This document shows positions 1 to 5,786 of a DNA stretch of 6,053 bases, in pieces. Origin of the DNA: a bacterium (GTDB lineage: Bacteria > Vulcanimicrobiota > Xenobia > RGZZ01); contig JAJXVI010000163.1 of the NCBI GenBank assembly GCA_021782195.1, positions 1-6,053 of the forward strand, read 5' to 3'. Below the pieces are notes generated by a model. That model was given only the letters and a program-made list of their open reading frames with translations, ran no database searches and had not been told where the DNA came from. Position numbers and translations under genes: made by a program. Each line of letters begins with the position of its first letter. Positions within the stretch are counted from its first letter, which is position 1.

Positions 1-134
1 GGGCGCCGGAGACCGGCGATGAGGTGACGCTCCCTACCCTTTCGATGAAGGTTGAGGAGGCGCGCGGACGGCGCGTTCACCTGGTGACCGTGCGCGTGCA
101 ACCTGCCGTCGAGGTAGAGGAGGAGGAGATGTGA
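1..134 (+). CDS. C-terminal end of a CorC/HlyC-family protein (partial)
   Basis: Only the last 43 codons are inside the window (frame starting at base 3, stop TGA 132-134). The segment reads GDEV, then a short beta-like stretch around LSMKVEE, then RRVHLVTVRV. This is the pattern that ends the transporter-associated CorC/HlyC domain, and it aligns with the same region of the next gene (GDAV, LRIVVES, LTVALARV). I infer that the missing part carries a DUF21 membrane domain and a CBS pair, as in its neighbour. The tail is strongly acidic (VEVEEEEM), and its purine-rich Glu codons also supply the ribosome-binding site of the following gene. The stop overlaps the next start by 4 nt. Family assignment rests on a short segment and on the adjacent paralogue; a different protein with a similar C-terminal domain is possible. 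Confidence 0.7.
   Translation, partial: APETGDEVTLPTLSMKVEEARGRRVHLVTVRVQPAVEVEEEEM
118..123 (+). promoter_or_regulatory. Shine-Dalgarno for the GTG start at 131
   Basis: AGGAGG lies 7 nt before GTG 131 and sits inside the poly-Glu tail of the upstream gene. It supports the GTG start despite the 4-nt overlap with the previous stop, and suggests translational coupling. Confidence 0.75.
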
Positions 135-1468
135 CCGAGTGGGTGACGCTACTGACCATCACCTTCGTGCTGATCTGCGTGAATGGCGTGTTCGTGGCAG
201 CCGAGTTTGCGCTCATCTCGGCGTCTCGTCCTCGCCTCGAGCAGCATGCCTCCGAGGGGTCGCGCGCAGCTCGTTTTCTGCTTCGCACGTTGAGCGAGGC
301 CGCGCTGGGCGATCGATACATCGCGACTTCTCAGCTGGGCCTCTCGCTGGCCAGCCTGGGGCTGGGCATGTACGCCGAGCGGGAGCTTGTCGGTCTCCTG
401 ACACCGTGGTTCTCCTCGCTGGTGGAAGCGCACGCGGTTGCGACGGTGGTGGTGCTGGGAGGTTTGACCTTTGCCGATATCGCGCTCGGGGAGATGGTCC
501 CGAAGAGTATCGGGCTCGTGTATGCCGAACGCACCGCGCTGCTGCTGGCCTGGCCCATGCGGCTGTTCGAAAGGATCCTGGCACCGCTCGTCTGGGGGCT
601 GAGCTGGATCGGTCACGTGGTTCTGCGCTTGCTGGGGCTGCCGATCTCTGCTGACGTGTCGTTCGTCTACTCGGCGGATGAGCTGCGTCTCATTGTGCAG
701 GAGAGCCATCAAAAAGGGATGCTGGAAGGGGCCGAGCATGACCTGATGCAGAATGTGATCGACTTCAGCAAGCGTGTTGTCCGTCAGGTCATGGTGGGTC
801 GCATGAAGGTTGTGGGTCTCCCACAGGAGAGCACCGTTGATGAGGCCCTCCGCTGCGTGGCGACGGACGGTTACACGCGAATCCCCGTGTACGAGCGTGA
901 CATGGACCATATCGTCGGTATGCTGCACGTCAAGGACCTCGTGAGGAGTCGGCGCAAGTTTCCAGGGACGCGCCCGGTCCGAGAGCTCGTGCGGGCGTTA
1001 CCGTTCATTCCCGAGACCATGCCGACGGACGCCCTGTTCGACCGAATGCGCGCCGACCGTGTGCAGATGGCGGTGGTGCTTGACGAGCACGGAGGAACCG
1101 CGGGCATCGTGACGATGGAGGATCTGATCGAAGAGGTGTTCGGTGAGGTGCGCGACGAGTTCGACGTCGAGGAGGTTGAACCGATTGCGGCGCTTGCGGA
1201 CGGAACCCTGCGCGTGCGCGGAGACGTCCTGCTGGTCGAGGTCGTGGAGCATCTTGCCCGTGGCGACGCGCACTGGACCGACGTGGAGACCCTCAACGGC
1301 CTGGTGATGGATCGGCTCGGACGTCCCCCTCAGGTGGGTGACGCGGTGGAAGACCAGCAGTTGAGGATCGTGGTGGAGTCGGTGGACGGCCTGACCGTTG
1401 CGCTTGCTCGCGTCCACGACCTGGTTCCGGCAGGCCCCGATGGCGAAGAGATGGACGCTGGGACCTGA
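131..1468 (+). CDS. CorC/HlyC (CNNM-like) family membrane protein, DUF21-CBS-CBS-CorC_HlyC
   Basis: This is an integral membrane protein of the family often annotated hemolysin-like or CorC/CNNM, whose better-studied members take part in Mg2+/Co2+ export. The substrate of this one cannot be read from sequence. Visible layout of the 445 aa: an N-terminal hydrophobic helix (about 5-32) with the family signature NGVFVAAEFAL; further hydrophobic stretches near 66-80, 101-119 and 137-170; the conserved LGEMVPKSI motif (119-127) of DUF21; a two-CBS module (about 215-342) with YTRIPVYE (248-255), VGMLHVKDL (262-270) and DEHGGTAGIVTMEDLIEEVFGE (318-339); and a C-terminal CorC/HlyC domain (about 355-430). 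Length is normal for the family. The GTG start has AGGAGG 7 nt upstream and overlaps the stop of a paralogue, so the two are probably co-translated and may form a heteromer. The CBS pair suggests nucleotide-responsive gating, by analogy with relatives. Confidence 0.93.
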   Translation: MTEWVTLLTITFVLICVNGVFVAAEFALISASRPRLEQHASEGSRAARFLLRTLSEAALGDRYIATSQLGLSLASLGLGMYAERELVGLLTPWFSSLVEAHAVATVVVLGGLTFADIALGEMVPKSIGLVYAERTALLLAWPMRLFERILAPLVWGLSWIGHVVLRLLGLPISADVSFVYSADELRLIVQESHQKGMLEGAEHDLMQNVIDFSKRVVRQVMVGRMKVVGLPQESTVDEALRCVATDGYTRIPVYERDMDHIVGMLHVKDLVRSRRKFPGTRPVRELVRALPFIPETMPTDALFDRMRADRVQMAVVLDEHGGTAGIVTMEDLIEEVFGEVRDEFDVEEVEPIAALADGTLRVRGDVLLVEVVEHLARGDAHWTDVETLNGLVMDRLGRPPQVGDAVEDQQLRIVVESVDGLTVALARVHDLVPAGPDGEEMDAGT

Positions 1469-1515
1469 CGACACAGAGGGCCCGACGTTTTCGGGTCGAA
1501 AGCTCTTCCGTGTCG
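1469..1515 (+). other. Imperfect stem-loop directly after the CorC/HlyC stop
   Basis: Outer arms CGACAC (1469-1474) and GTGTCG (1510-1515) pair perfectly. They extend through AGAG (1475-1478) with CTCT (1503-1506), leaving a 3-nt bulge at 1507-1509. An inner stem pairs CCCGA (1481-1485) with TCGGG (1491-1495) around a 5-nt loop. It begins at the base after the stop codon. No T-run follows, so it does not qualify as a classical intrinsic terminator. It could be a 3'-end stabilising or termination structure. Pairing was found by eye, with no energy calculation. Confidence 0.4.
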
Positions 1516-1568
1516 ATGCGCTGTGTGATCCTCTGCTGGCAGGATGGTGAGCCCGGCGGTCTTGCAAG

Positions 1569-2732
1569 ATGACCACCTGGCTTGACAACGCCTCCTCCGC
1601 CTATCCACGCCCTCGTGAAGTGTCTCGCGCCGTGGCTCGCTGGTGTCGCGACGAAGGGGGAAATCCCCGACGTCCGGACCACAGTCACGCGCGGCACGCG
1701 GCTTCTCGCATTGAACGGACCCGAGCGGCCCTCGCGCGTTTTATCGGGGCCGCAGATCCTTCCCGCCTGTGCTTCGTCCAGAACGCAACCGACGGGTTGA
1801 ACGGAGCGATTTTTGGCGTGCTGGCCCGGCGGCACGGGCGCGTGATCTGTGGGCCACTTGAGCACAACTCGGTCACGCGTCCCCTGACGCACGCGATCCG
1901 GCAAGGCCTGTGCAGCGGTGTGGACGTTCTGGATCTAGACGCTGACTTCAGACTGCAACCACGGGCTCTCGAGGAAGCCATTGACGAGCGAACCGCGCTG
2001 GTGGTCATCGGCCATGTTTCCAACGTTCTTGGCGTGGCTCAGGACGTTGCGGCCCTGGCCAGGGTCTGTCGGGAGCGTGAGGTTCCCCTGCTGGTCGATG
2101 CGGCACAGTCGGTCGGACTGCTCGACATCGACGTGGAAGCCTGGGGCGTGGACATGCTGGCGTTCTCCGGTCATAAAGGGCTGTATGGCCCCACCGGTGC
2201 GGGAGGCCTGTACGTGGACGCGTCGGTCGATCTTTCCCCCTGGCGTGTCGGGGGAACGGGTGGTTTTCGTTCCGATCTTGACGCACAGCCGCTCGAGATG
2301 CCATGGCGACTGGAGGCGGGCACGCTCAACGACCTGTCCATCGCGGGGCTGGAGGCGGGCCTGGAATTCGTGCGGCGTCGAGGGGCGGCGAGACTCCGGA
2401 ACCACGCCCTGCGGCTCGCGCGGCGTCTGTTGACCCACCTGGCAGCAATGAACGGTGTGGTCGTCTACAATCGGGCGCCAGACGTGGGGATCGTGTCGTT
2501 CAACGTCGGGAACTGGCCGCCGCTCGAAGTGGTGCGCGTACTGGATGAGACGTTTGGTTGCGTGGTCGGCGGTGGCCTGTCGTGCTCACCGCACGCTCAC
2601 CGCTACATTGGAACGCAGGAGGAAGGTGCTGTCCGGGTCAGCGTCGGATGGTTCAATCACGAGGCGGATATTGATCGCCTTGTCGAGGCGCTCGAGCGTC
2701 TTGCCGAGGTGGACATCCACGTGGAAGTTTGA
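1569..2732 (+). CDS. Class V aminotransferase, cysteine-desulfurase-like family
   Basis: This 387-aa PLP enzyme is related to NifS/SufS-type cysteine desulfurases, closest in pattern to the shorter 'cysteine desulfurase family' proteins. Relatives take sulfur from cysteine as an enzyme persulfide; whether this one does is inferred. It begins with the family opening WLDNASSAYPRP (4-15). Other landmarks are H99 in EHNS (ring-stacking position), N152, D177 and Q180 in LLVDAAQS (cofactor contacts), K203 in SGHKGLYGPTG (Schiff-base lysine), RLEAGTLN, and C339 in LSCSPHAH at the catalytic-Cys position, then VRVSVGWFN with the carboxylate-binding-type Arg. Oddly, the Arg expected five residues before that Cys is Gly334. 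The start is well fixed: an in-frame TGA lies at 1548-1550 and no other start codon falls between it and ATG 1569. No good Shine-Dalgarno precedes it. An alternative role is a non-desulfurase aminotransferase or lyase of the same fold. Confidence 0.88.
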   Translation: MTTWLDNASSAYPRPREVSRAVARWCRDEGGNPRRPDHSHARHAASRIERTRAALARFIGAADPSRLCFVQNATDGLNGAIFGVLARRHGRVICGPLEHNSVTRPLTHAIRQGLCSGVDVLDLDADFRLQPRALEEAIDERTALVVIGHVSNVLGVAQDVAALARVCREREVPLLVDAAQSVGLLDIDVEAWGVDMLAFSGHKGLYGPTGAGGLYVDASVDLSPWRVGGTGGFRSDLDAQPLEMPWRLEAGTLNDLSIAGLEAGLEFVRRRGAARLRNHALRLARRLLTHLAAMNGVVVYNRAPDVGIVSFNVGNWPPLEVVRVLDETFGCVVGGGLSCSPHAHRYIGTQEEGAVRVSVGWFNHEADIDRLVEALERLAEVDIHVEV

Positions 2733-2765
2733 GCAATGGGGTAGTTTTTACACCGCCCTTGCTGT

Positions 2766-2769
2766 GGAG
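2766..2769 (+). promoter_or_regulatory. Shine-Dalgarno selecting the hydrolase start
   Basis: GGAG lies 6 nt before ATG 2776. It decides the start, because the reading frame stays open far upstream into the aminotransferase gene. Confidence 0.6.
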
Positions 2770-2775
2770 CGTTTG

Positions 2776-3540
2776 ATGGACACTGATACATCGTCGTCGT
2801 CACTCCCTGCGCCGCGTGCACTGATCCTGCACGGATTCAGTGGCAACCTTGAGACCGTTCGTGCACTCGGTCCGCTGTGCGAGGCGCGTGGTCTTCCGTA
2901 TCGCATGCCCCTGCTGCGTGGGCACGGGACCCGCCCGGAGGATCTGGTCGGCGTGACGTGGCGCGACTGGTATGCGGATGCCGAGCAGGCGCTGCTCTCG
3001 CTCACCTCGGACGGGACGCGTGCGGTCATCCTGGGGCTTTCCATGGGCGGACTGCTCGCGCTCGACCTTGCCGCGCGGCACGCCGATCGTGTCTGCGGCG
3101 TTGTGACGATTGCTGCCGCCCTCGAACTGTCGAATCCCCTGTTGCCGCTGCTCCCGCTGCTGGCGCGGGTCAAGCCGTGGTGGAACGGGAAGCGCCGGCC
3201 CGGCCGTACCGTTCCCGTGGCGTACCCACGTTTTCCCCTCCGCGGGGTGGCGTCGCTCGTGGAGTACGCGACCGAAGTGCGGACGCGCCTGCGGGAAGTC
3301 AAGGCGCCTCTTCTTGTGCTGGCCTCGCGTGCAGACGACATGGTGACTGCACGCGCTGCGAGTGACATTGCCCACGGCGTGGGCTCGACGCAGGTGACGA
3401 CCGTCTGGTTTGAGCGCTCGGAGCACGACATGCTTATCGGGGAAGAGAGCACGAGCGTCGTGGACTGGATCGACCACTGGCTGGACCGCTACCTGACCGG
3501 CTGGCGTCTCGGCGAAGCACGGCCAGGGTCGGGTGAATGA
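2776..3540 (+). CDS. Alpha/beta hydrolase, Est30-like carboxylesterase / monoacylglycerol lipase type
   Basis: A 254-aa soluble serine hydrolase, close to the length of Est30-type carboxylesterases, which split short- to medium-chain acyl esters. Visible features: the strand-turn LILHGFSGN (16-24), whose HGFSG supplies the oxyanion-hole region; LLRGHGTRPEDL (46-57); a W-x-x-W pair (TWRDW, 61-65); the nucleophile elbow GLSMGG with Ser89; Asp187 in SRADDM (184-189), matching the Asp of the family's R-x-D-E-M motif; and His217 in SEHD (215-218). The triad Ser89-Asp187-His217 is complete and in the right order. There is no signal peptide, so it is probably cytoplasmic. The substrate cannot be told from sequence. 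It lies 43 nt after the aminotransferase on the same strand and could share its transcript. The open frame extends to 2455, but that part overlaps the aminotransferase and lacks family similarity, so I use ATG 2776, which has a GGAG at proper spacing. Confidence 0.88.
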   Translation: MDTDTSSSSLPAPRALILHGFSGNLETVRALGPLCEARGLPYRMPLLRGHGTRPEDLVGVTWRDWYADAEQALLSLTSDGTRAVILGLSMGGLLALDLAARHADRVCGVVTIAAALELSNPLLPLLPLLARVKPWWNGKRRPGRTVPVAYPRFPLRGVASLVEYATEVRTRLREVKAPLLVLASRADDMVTARAASDIAHGVGSTQVTTVWFERSEHDMLIGEESTSVVDWIDHWLDRYLTGWRLGEARPGSGE

Positions 3541-3594
3541 CCGGGGCATCGTGGGTTCGCAGGGCCCGGCCGCTCGTTGAGAATGTGACCCGAG

Positions 3595-4110
3595 TCAGGC
3601 CTTCGCGTCGGTCTTCGAATTCCCCTGAAACGCGGCTTCGCGCTTTTCGAAGGCATCCCAGTCGGCCTTTGCACGTGCCTGGGAAGCGCTGAACGAATTC
3701 TGGATCTGGGAGTTCATCTTCTGGTTGCTCTGGCTAACGACGGAGCGTTCCATTCGCATCGTTCTCGCGTTCTGCGCCATCTGGTCGAGCTGAGCCTGCA
3801 TCTGACTGCTGATTCCGTTGCTTCCCGAGCCGCCTGACGACTGGCTGTTTCCGCTGTTGTCGTGCGCCCCCCCCTCAGTGTGGCACCACTCCGAAGCGTT
3901 TGCCGACCCGTACGTTCCTCCGCTGCGCATTGCGCGCAGGAAGTTCTGCTGTCCCGTCAGGCTCTGGTCTCCGTCGGTGGGGGTGGTCGGCGACCAGGCG
4001 TCGACGACTCCGTTCCCTTCGCCAGTCGGAGTTGCCGCGCTGTGCCGGTAAAGGGACATGGAGACTGTGTTTGCGACCTGTGGGGGAAGATTGTTGATTG
4101 CAAACGACAC
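3595..4110 (-). CDS. Hypothetical protein, Ser/Gln/Asn-rich with helical C-terminal half
   Basis: I do not recognise this 171-aa protein. Translation starts at GTG (4110 to 4108), with AAGGAG 7 nt upstream (4118-4123), which strongly supports a real gene. The N-terminal 20 residues are mildly amphipathic (SFAINNLPPQVANTVSMSLY), with no signal peptide or membrane segment. Residues 21-81 are rich in Thr, Gly, Ser and Asp and hold the only Cys (C76). Residues 82-101 form a low-complexity Ser/Gly/Asn linker. Residues 102-162 lack Pro and are rich in Gln, Met and Ala; they look like one long helix, possibly coiled-coil, ending in an Arg/Lys/Glu-rich part (QARAKADWDAFEKREAAF). A small secreted, filament-like or scaffold protein would fit this build, but that is speculation. 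It converges on the hydrolase (54-nt gap) and diverges from gcvT, so it is probably its own transcription unit. Confidence 0.75.
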   Translation of the reverse strand: MSFAINNLPPQVANTVSMSLYRHSAATPTGEGNGVVDAWSPTTPTDGDQSLTGQQNFLRAMRSGGTYGSANASEWCHTEGGAHDNSGNSQSSGGSGSNGISSQMQAQLDQMAQNARTMRMERSVVSQSNQKMNSQIQNSFSASQARAKADWDAFEKREAAFQGNSKTDAKA

Positions 4111-4117
4111 GGGCGAA

Positions 4118-4123
4118 CTCCTT
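4118..4123 (-). promoter_or_regulatory. Shine-Dalgarno for the minus-strand GTG start
   Basis: AAGGAG on the minus strand (CTCCTT on plus) lies 7 nt before the GTG at 4110. It is a strong match and is the main reason to accept the GTG start and the gene itself. Confidence 0.75.
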
Positions 4124-4210
4124 CAGGGCGTGTGGCTCGGAAGATCCTCCTGCCAACCGTATCATAGACCCGAGATGCAGACAGTGACGTGAAGCGGATG
4201 TTGCGTTTAT

Positions 4211-4239
4211 GTTAATGAGATGTGAAAAGATTGTGTCAA
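4211..4239 (-). promoter_or_regulatory. Possible sigma-70-type promoter for the minus-strand hypothetical gene
   Basis: On the minus strand a perfect -35 hexamer TTGACA (4239-4234) is followed after 17 nt by ATTAAC (4216-4211), which matches the -10 consensus at only three of six positions; TAACAT at 19-nt spacing is a four-of-six alternative. It sits in the AT-rich island. Transcription would start near 4200, leaving a leader of roughly 90 nt. Confidence 0.35.
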
Positions 4240-4280
4240 TTGTTGCCATGGATTGCCGAAATGTTTCCGTTTTGTTTCTG

Positions 4281-4353
4281 CGGGACGTTTCGCGCGGCAC
4301 GCCGGTAACGCTGTACGAGCGGGATGTCTCGCGCGAGCGGGGTGTCTGCGCGC
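4281..4353 (+). repeat. Three imperfect direct copies of a CGGGaTGTcTcGCGCG box
   Basis: Copies start at 4281 (CGGGACGTTTCGCGCG), 4320 (CGGGATGTCTCGCGCG) and 4338 (CGGGGTGTCTGCGCGC). Copies 1 and 2 agree at 14 of 16 bases. Copies 2 and 3 share GAGCGGG-R-TGTCT with one change in 13, and lie 18 nt apart. A fourth, inverted partial copy (AACGTCCCG) lies at 4398-4406 and is the exact 9-nt complement of the start of copy 1. They could be operator boxes or parts of a structured leader RNA. In GC-rich DNA some similarity is expected by chance. Confidence 0.4.
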
Positions 4354-4365
4354 CGGGCGCGGACA
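4343..4365 (+). other. Nine-base-pair hairpin in the gcvT leader
   Basis: TGTCTGCGC (4343-4351) pairs with GCGCGGACA (4357-4365) over nine positions, with one G-U pair and a 5-nt loop GCCGG. No T-run follows, so it is not a standard terminator. It lies about 200 nt before the gcvT start and overlaps the third direct-repeat copy. It may be part of a regulatory leader. Confidence 0.4.
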
Positions 4366-4549
4366 ACGTCGGAGGGGCGCCTGGACGGTGGCAGGAGAAC
4401 GTCCCGTGCTCAATGGCCGGACCTCGCGTGGGGGGCGACGTGAAGGCGCAGGAGTTCACCCCGGTGCGAAGAAGTGTCCGCGCCGTTCGCAGCGCGTTCC
4501 CATGCGCGTTCGTGCATTCCGTGGCGCCTTCGCGCGCATTTCGTCAGGC

Positions 4550-4556
4550 GGAGGAG
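4550..4556 (+). promoter_or_regulatory. Shine-Dalgarno for gcvT
   Basis: GGAGGAG lies 7 nt before ATG 4564. It favours this start over the in-frame GTG at 4474, which has only a weak GAAGA-type sequence before it. Confidence 0.75.
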
Positions 4557-4563
4557 AACCCTC

Positions 4564-5766
4564 ATGTCCAACCACACCACGCCCGAGCCCACCGTTCCGG
4601 CCGTCGCCGGCGCGAGCAACGAGATCGGGCGAAAGCGTACTCCGCTCTTTGAGCGTTTGAAGAAATTCGGTGGAAAATGGGTCGACTATGCCGGCTGGGA
4701 CATGCCGGTGTCCTTTTGCGGGATCGTGGAAGAGCATCGCACGGTTCGGCAGGCAGTCGGTCTGTTCGATCTGACCCACATGGGTGAACTTGAACTGCGT
4801 GCGGCCGACCCGGCCGATGCGCTGGCCTTTGCCAATCGCATCGTGACCGCCGACGTGTCGCGCCTCGAGCCAGGTCAGGCAGCATACTGTGCCGTCTGCA
4901 ACGAGGCGGGTGGGATCAAGGACGACGTCATCGTCTATCGCCTGGCCGCCCACGTAATGGTTGTCGTCAATGCATCGAATCGCGAGAAGATGGTCCGCTG
5001 GTTTCGCTCCCACGCGCCCTCGAATGTGGAGGTCGTAGACGCAAGTGACGAGATCGCGCTGATAGCGTTGCAGGGTCCCCTGGCTGCGAGGATACTGGCG
5101 CCTCTCGCCTCAATTGATGTTGCCTCCATCGGTTACTATCATTTTGCGGGCAACCTTGAGGGCGAAGGAAGGTCCGGTCCGGTTACGGTTGCGGGCGTTC
5201 CGTGCATCGTGTCGCGCACCGGTTACACCGGTGAGGATGGCTTTGAACTCTATGTGGCCAACCACAACGCGGTGGCGCTCTACGATGCTGTCTACGAGGC
5301 CGCCTCAGGCCACGGGGTGTTGCCCATCGGTCTTGGCGCGCGCGATACACTGCGTCTCGAAGCGCGTTACGCGCTCTATGGGAATGAGCTCGACGAGTCT
5401 GTGAATCCTCTTGAGGCAGGTCTCGGCTGGGTGGTGAAGCTTGACAAGAGCGACTTCATCGGTCGCGAGGCGCTGCTTCGCATCAAGCAGGAGGGGCCAC
5501 GGCGCGTACTGGTCGGACTGCAGATGGAAGACCGAGGCATTCCGCGCCACGGCTTCGACGTGCTCAGCGGGGGGCAGCCGGTCGGCACGGTGACCAGTGG
5601 CACCATGTCGCCCACGCTCGGTGTGGCCATTGCGCTCGCCTTCGTTGCGAAGAACGAGCAGCGACTGAACGCTGTCGGTAGCGCGCTTGACGTTGTCATT
5701 CGAAACAATCCGTGTCGGGCCCTGGTGGTGAAGACTCCCTTCCATCGCGGCTCGGTCAAGTCCTGA
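4564..5766 (+). CDS. gcvT: Aminomethyltransferase, glycine cleavage system T protein
   Basis: GcvT releases ammonia from the aminomethyl group held on lipoylated GcvH and moves the one-carbon unit to tetrahydrofolate, giving 5,10-methylene-THF in the cytoplasm. The 400 aa carry the family's landmarks in order: RTPLFERLKKFGGKWVDYAG (25-44), DLTHMGE (69-75), GGIKDDVIVYR (116-126) with the catalytic Asp in the D120-D121 pair, NASNREK (136-142), LQGP (169-172), RTGYTGEDGFELY (218-230), LGARDTLRLEA (257-267), YGNELDE (272-278), NPLEAGLGW (281-289), the C-terminal-domain TSGTMSPTLG (344-353), and a VVKTPFHR end (388-395). Length is slightly above the usual 360-375 aa, because about 23 Thr/Pro/Ala-rich residues precede the conserved start. 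ATG 4564 is preferred for its GGAGGAG; no Met lies between residue 1 and the conserved core. gcvH follows after 20 nt in the same operon. Confidence 0.97.
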   Translation: MSNHTTPEPTVPAVAGASNEIGRKRTPLFERLKKFGGKWVDYAGWDMPVSFCGIVEEHRTVRQAVGLFDLTHMGELELRAADPADALAFANRIVTADVSRLEPGQAAYCAVCNEAGGIKDDVIVYRLAAHVMVVVNASNREKMVRWFRSHAPSNVEVVDASDEIALIALQGPLAARILAPLASIDVASIGYYHFAGNLEGEGRSGPVTVAGVPCIVSRTGYTGEDGFELYVANHNAVALYDAVYEAASGHGVLPIGLGARDTLRLEARYALYGNELDESVNPLEAGLGWVVKLDKSDFIGREALLRIKQEGPRRVLVGLQMEDRGIPRHGFDVLSGGQPVGTVTSGTMSPTLGVAIALAFVAKNEQRLNAVGSALDVVIRNNPCRALVVKTPFHRGSVKS

Positions 5767-5774
5767 ACACAATC

Positions 5775-5780
5775 GGAGGA
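5775..5780 (+). promoter_or_regulatory. Shine-Dalgarno for gcvH
   Basis: GGAGGA lies 6 nt before ATG 5787, inside the 20-nt gcvT-gcvH gap, so gcvH has its own strong ribosome-binding site. Confidence 0.75.
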
Positions 5781-5786
5781 AAACCA

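Larger units (their letters stand above)
4111..4563. promoter_or_regulatory. Divergent intergenic region between the hypothetical gene and gcvT
   Basis: These 453 nt hold no convincing gene. Bases 4201-4280 form an AT-rich island (29 G/C of 80 by hand count), in sharp contrast to the GC-rich surroundings; this is where promoters for both directions most likely lie. From about 4281 to 4410 the sequence turns very GC-rich, with repeated boxes and hairpins listed separately. From 4490 to 4511 there is a short direct repeat of GCGCGTTC (4492-4499 and 4504-4511). I looked for the conserved glycine-riboswitch core (CCGAAGG-like and CTCTCAGG-like segments) and found only an unconvincing GTGCGAAGAAG at about 4465-4475, with no CTCAGG partner. 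Confidence 0.6.

Noticed and set aside
1528..1545. Small hairpin ATCCT / AGGAT before the aminotransferase
   Set aside because: Only five pairs around an 8-nt loop, with competing pairings; not distinguishable from chance by eye.
998..1588. Long minus-strand open frame opposite the CorC/HlyC gene
   Set aside because: It lies antisense to a clearly conserved coding region, shows no recognisable motif, and is expected from GC-rich codon bias.
2455..2775. Upstream in-frame extension of the hydrolase reading frame to 2455
   Set aside because: It overlaps the aminotransferase's conserved Cys region in another frame, gives Arg/Ser-rich sequence with no hydrolase similarity, and ATG 2776 has a proper GGAG.
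2748..3549. Two long minus-strand open frames opposite the hydrolase
   Set aside because: They mirror a gene with an intact catalytic triad and give Arg/Ser- or His/Gln-rich sequence without family features.
3541..3594. Intrinsic terminator between the convergent hydrolase and hypothetical genes
   Set aside because: There are GC-rich short inverted repeats (for example around GGGCCCGGCC), but no stable stem followed by a T-run on either strand.
4474..4563. GTG 4474 as an earlier gcvT start, adding 30 Arg-rich residues
   Set aside because: The extra residues have no counterpart in GcvT, the upstream site is weak, and ATG 4564 has GGAGGAG at 7 nt. The Arg-rich stretch is typical of GC-rich noncoding sequence.
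4330..4563. Glycine riboswitch upstream of gcvT
   Set aside because: Expected from operon biology, but I could not find the paired conserved core segments. GTGCGAAGAAG near 4465 is only a partial resemblance without a CTCAGG partner.
4209..4652. Plus-strand open frame across the gcvT leader
   Set aside because: It runs into gcvT in a different frame, has no ribosome-binding site, and its composition resembles noncoding GC-rich sequence.
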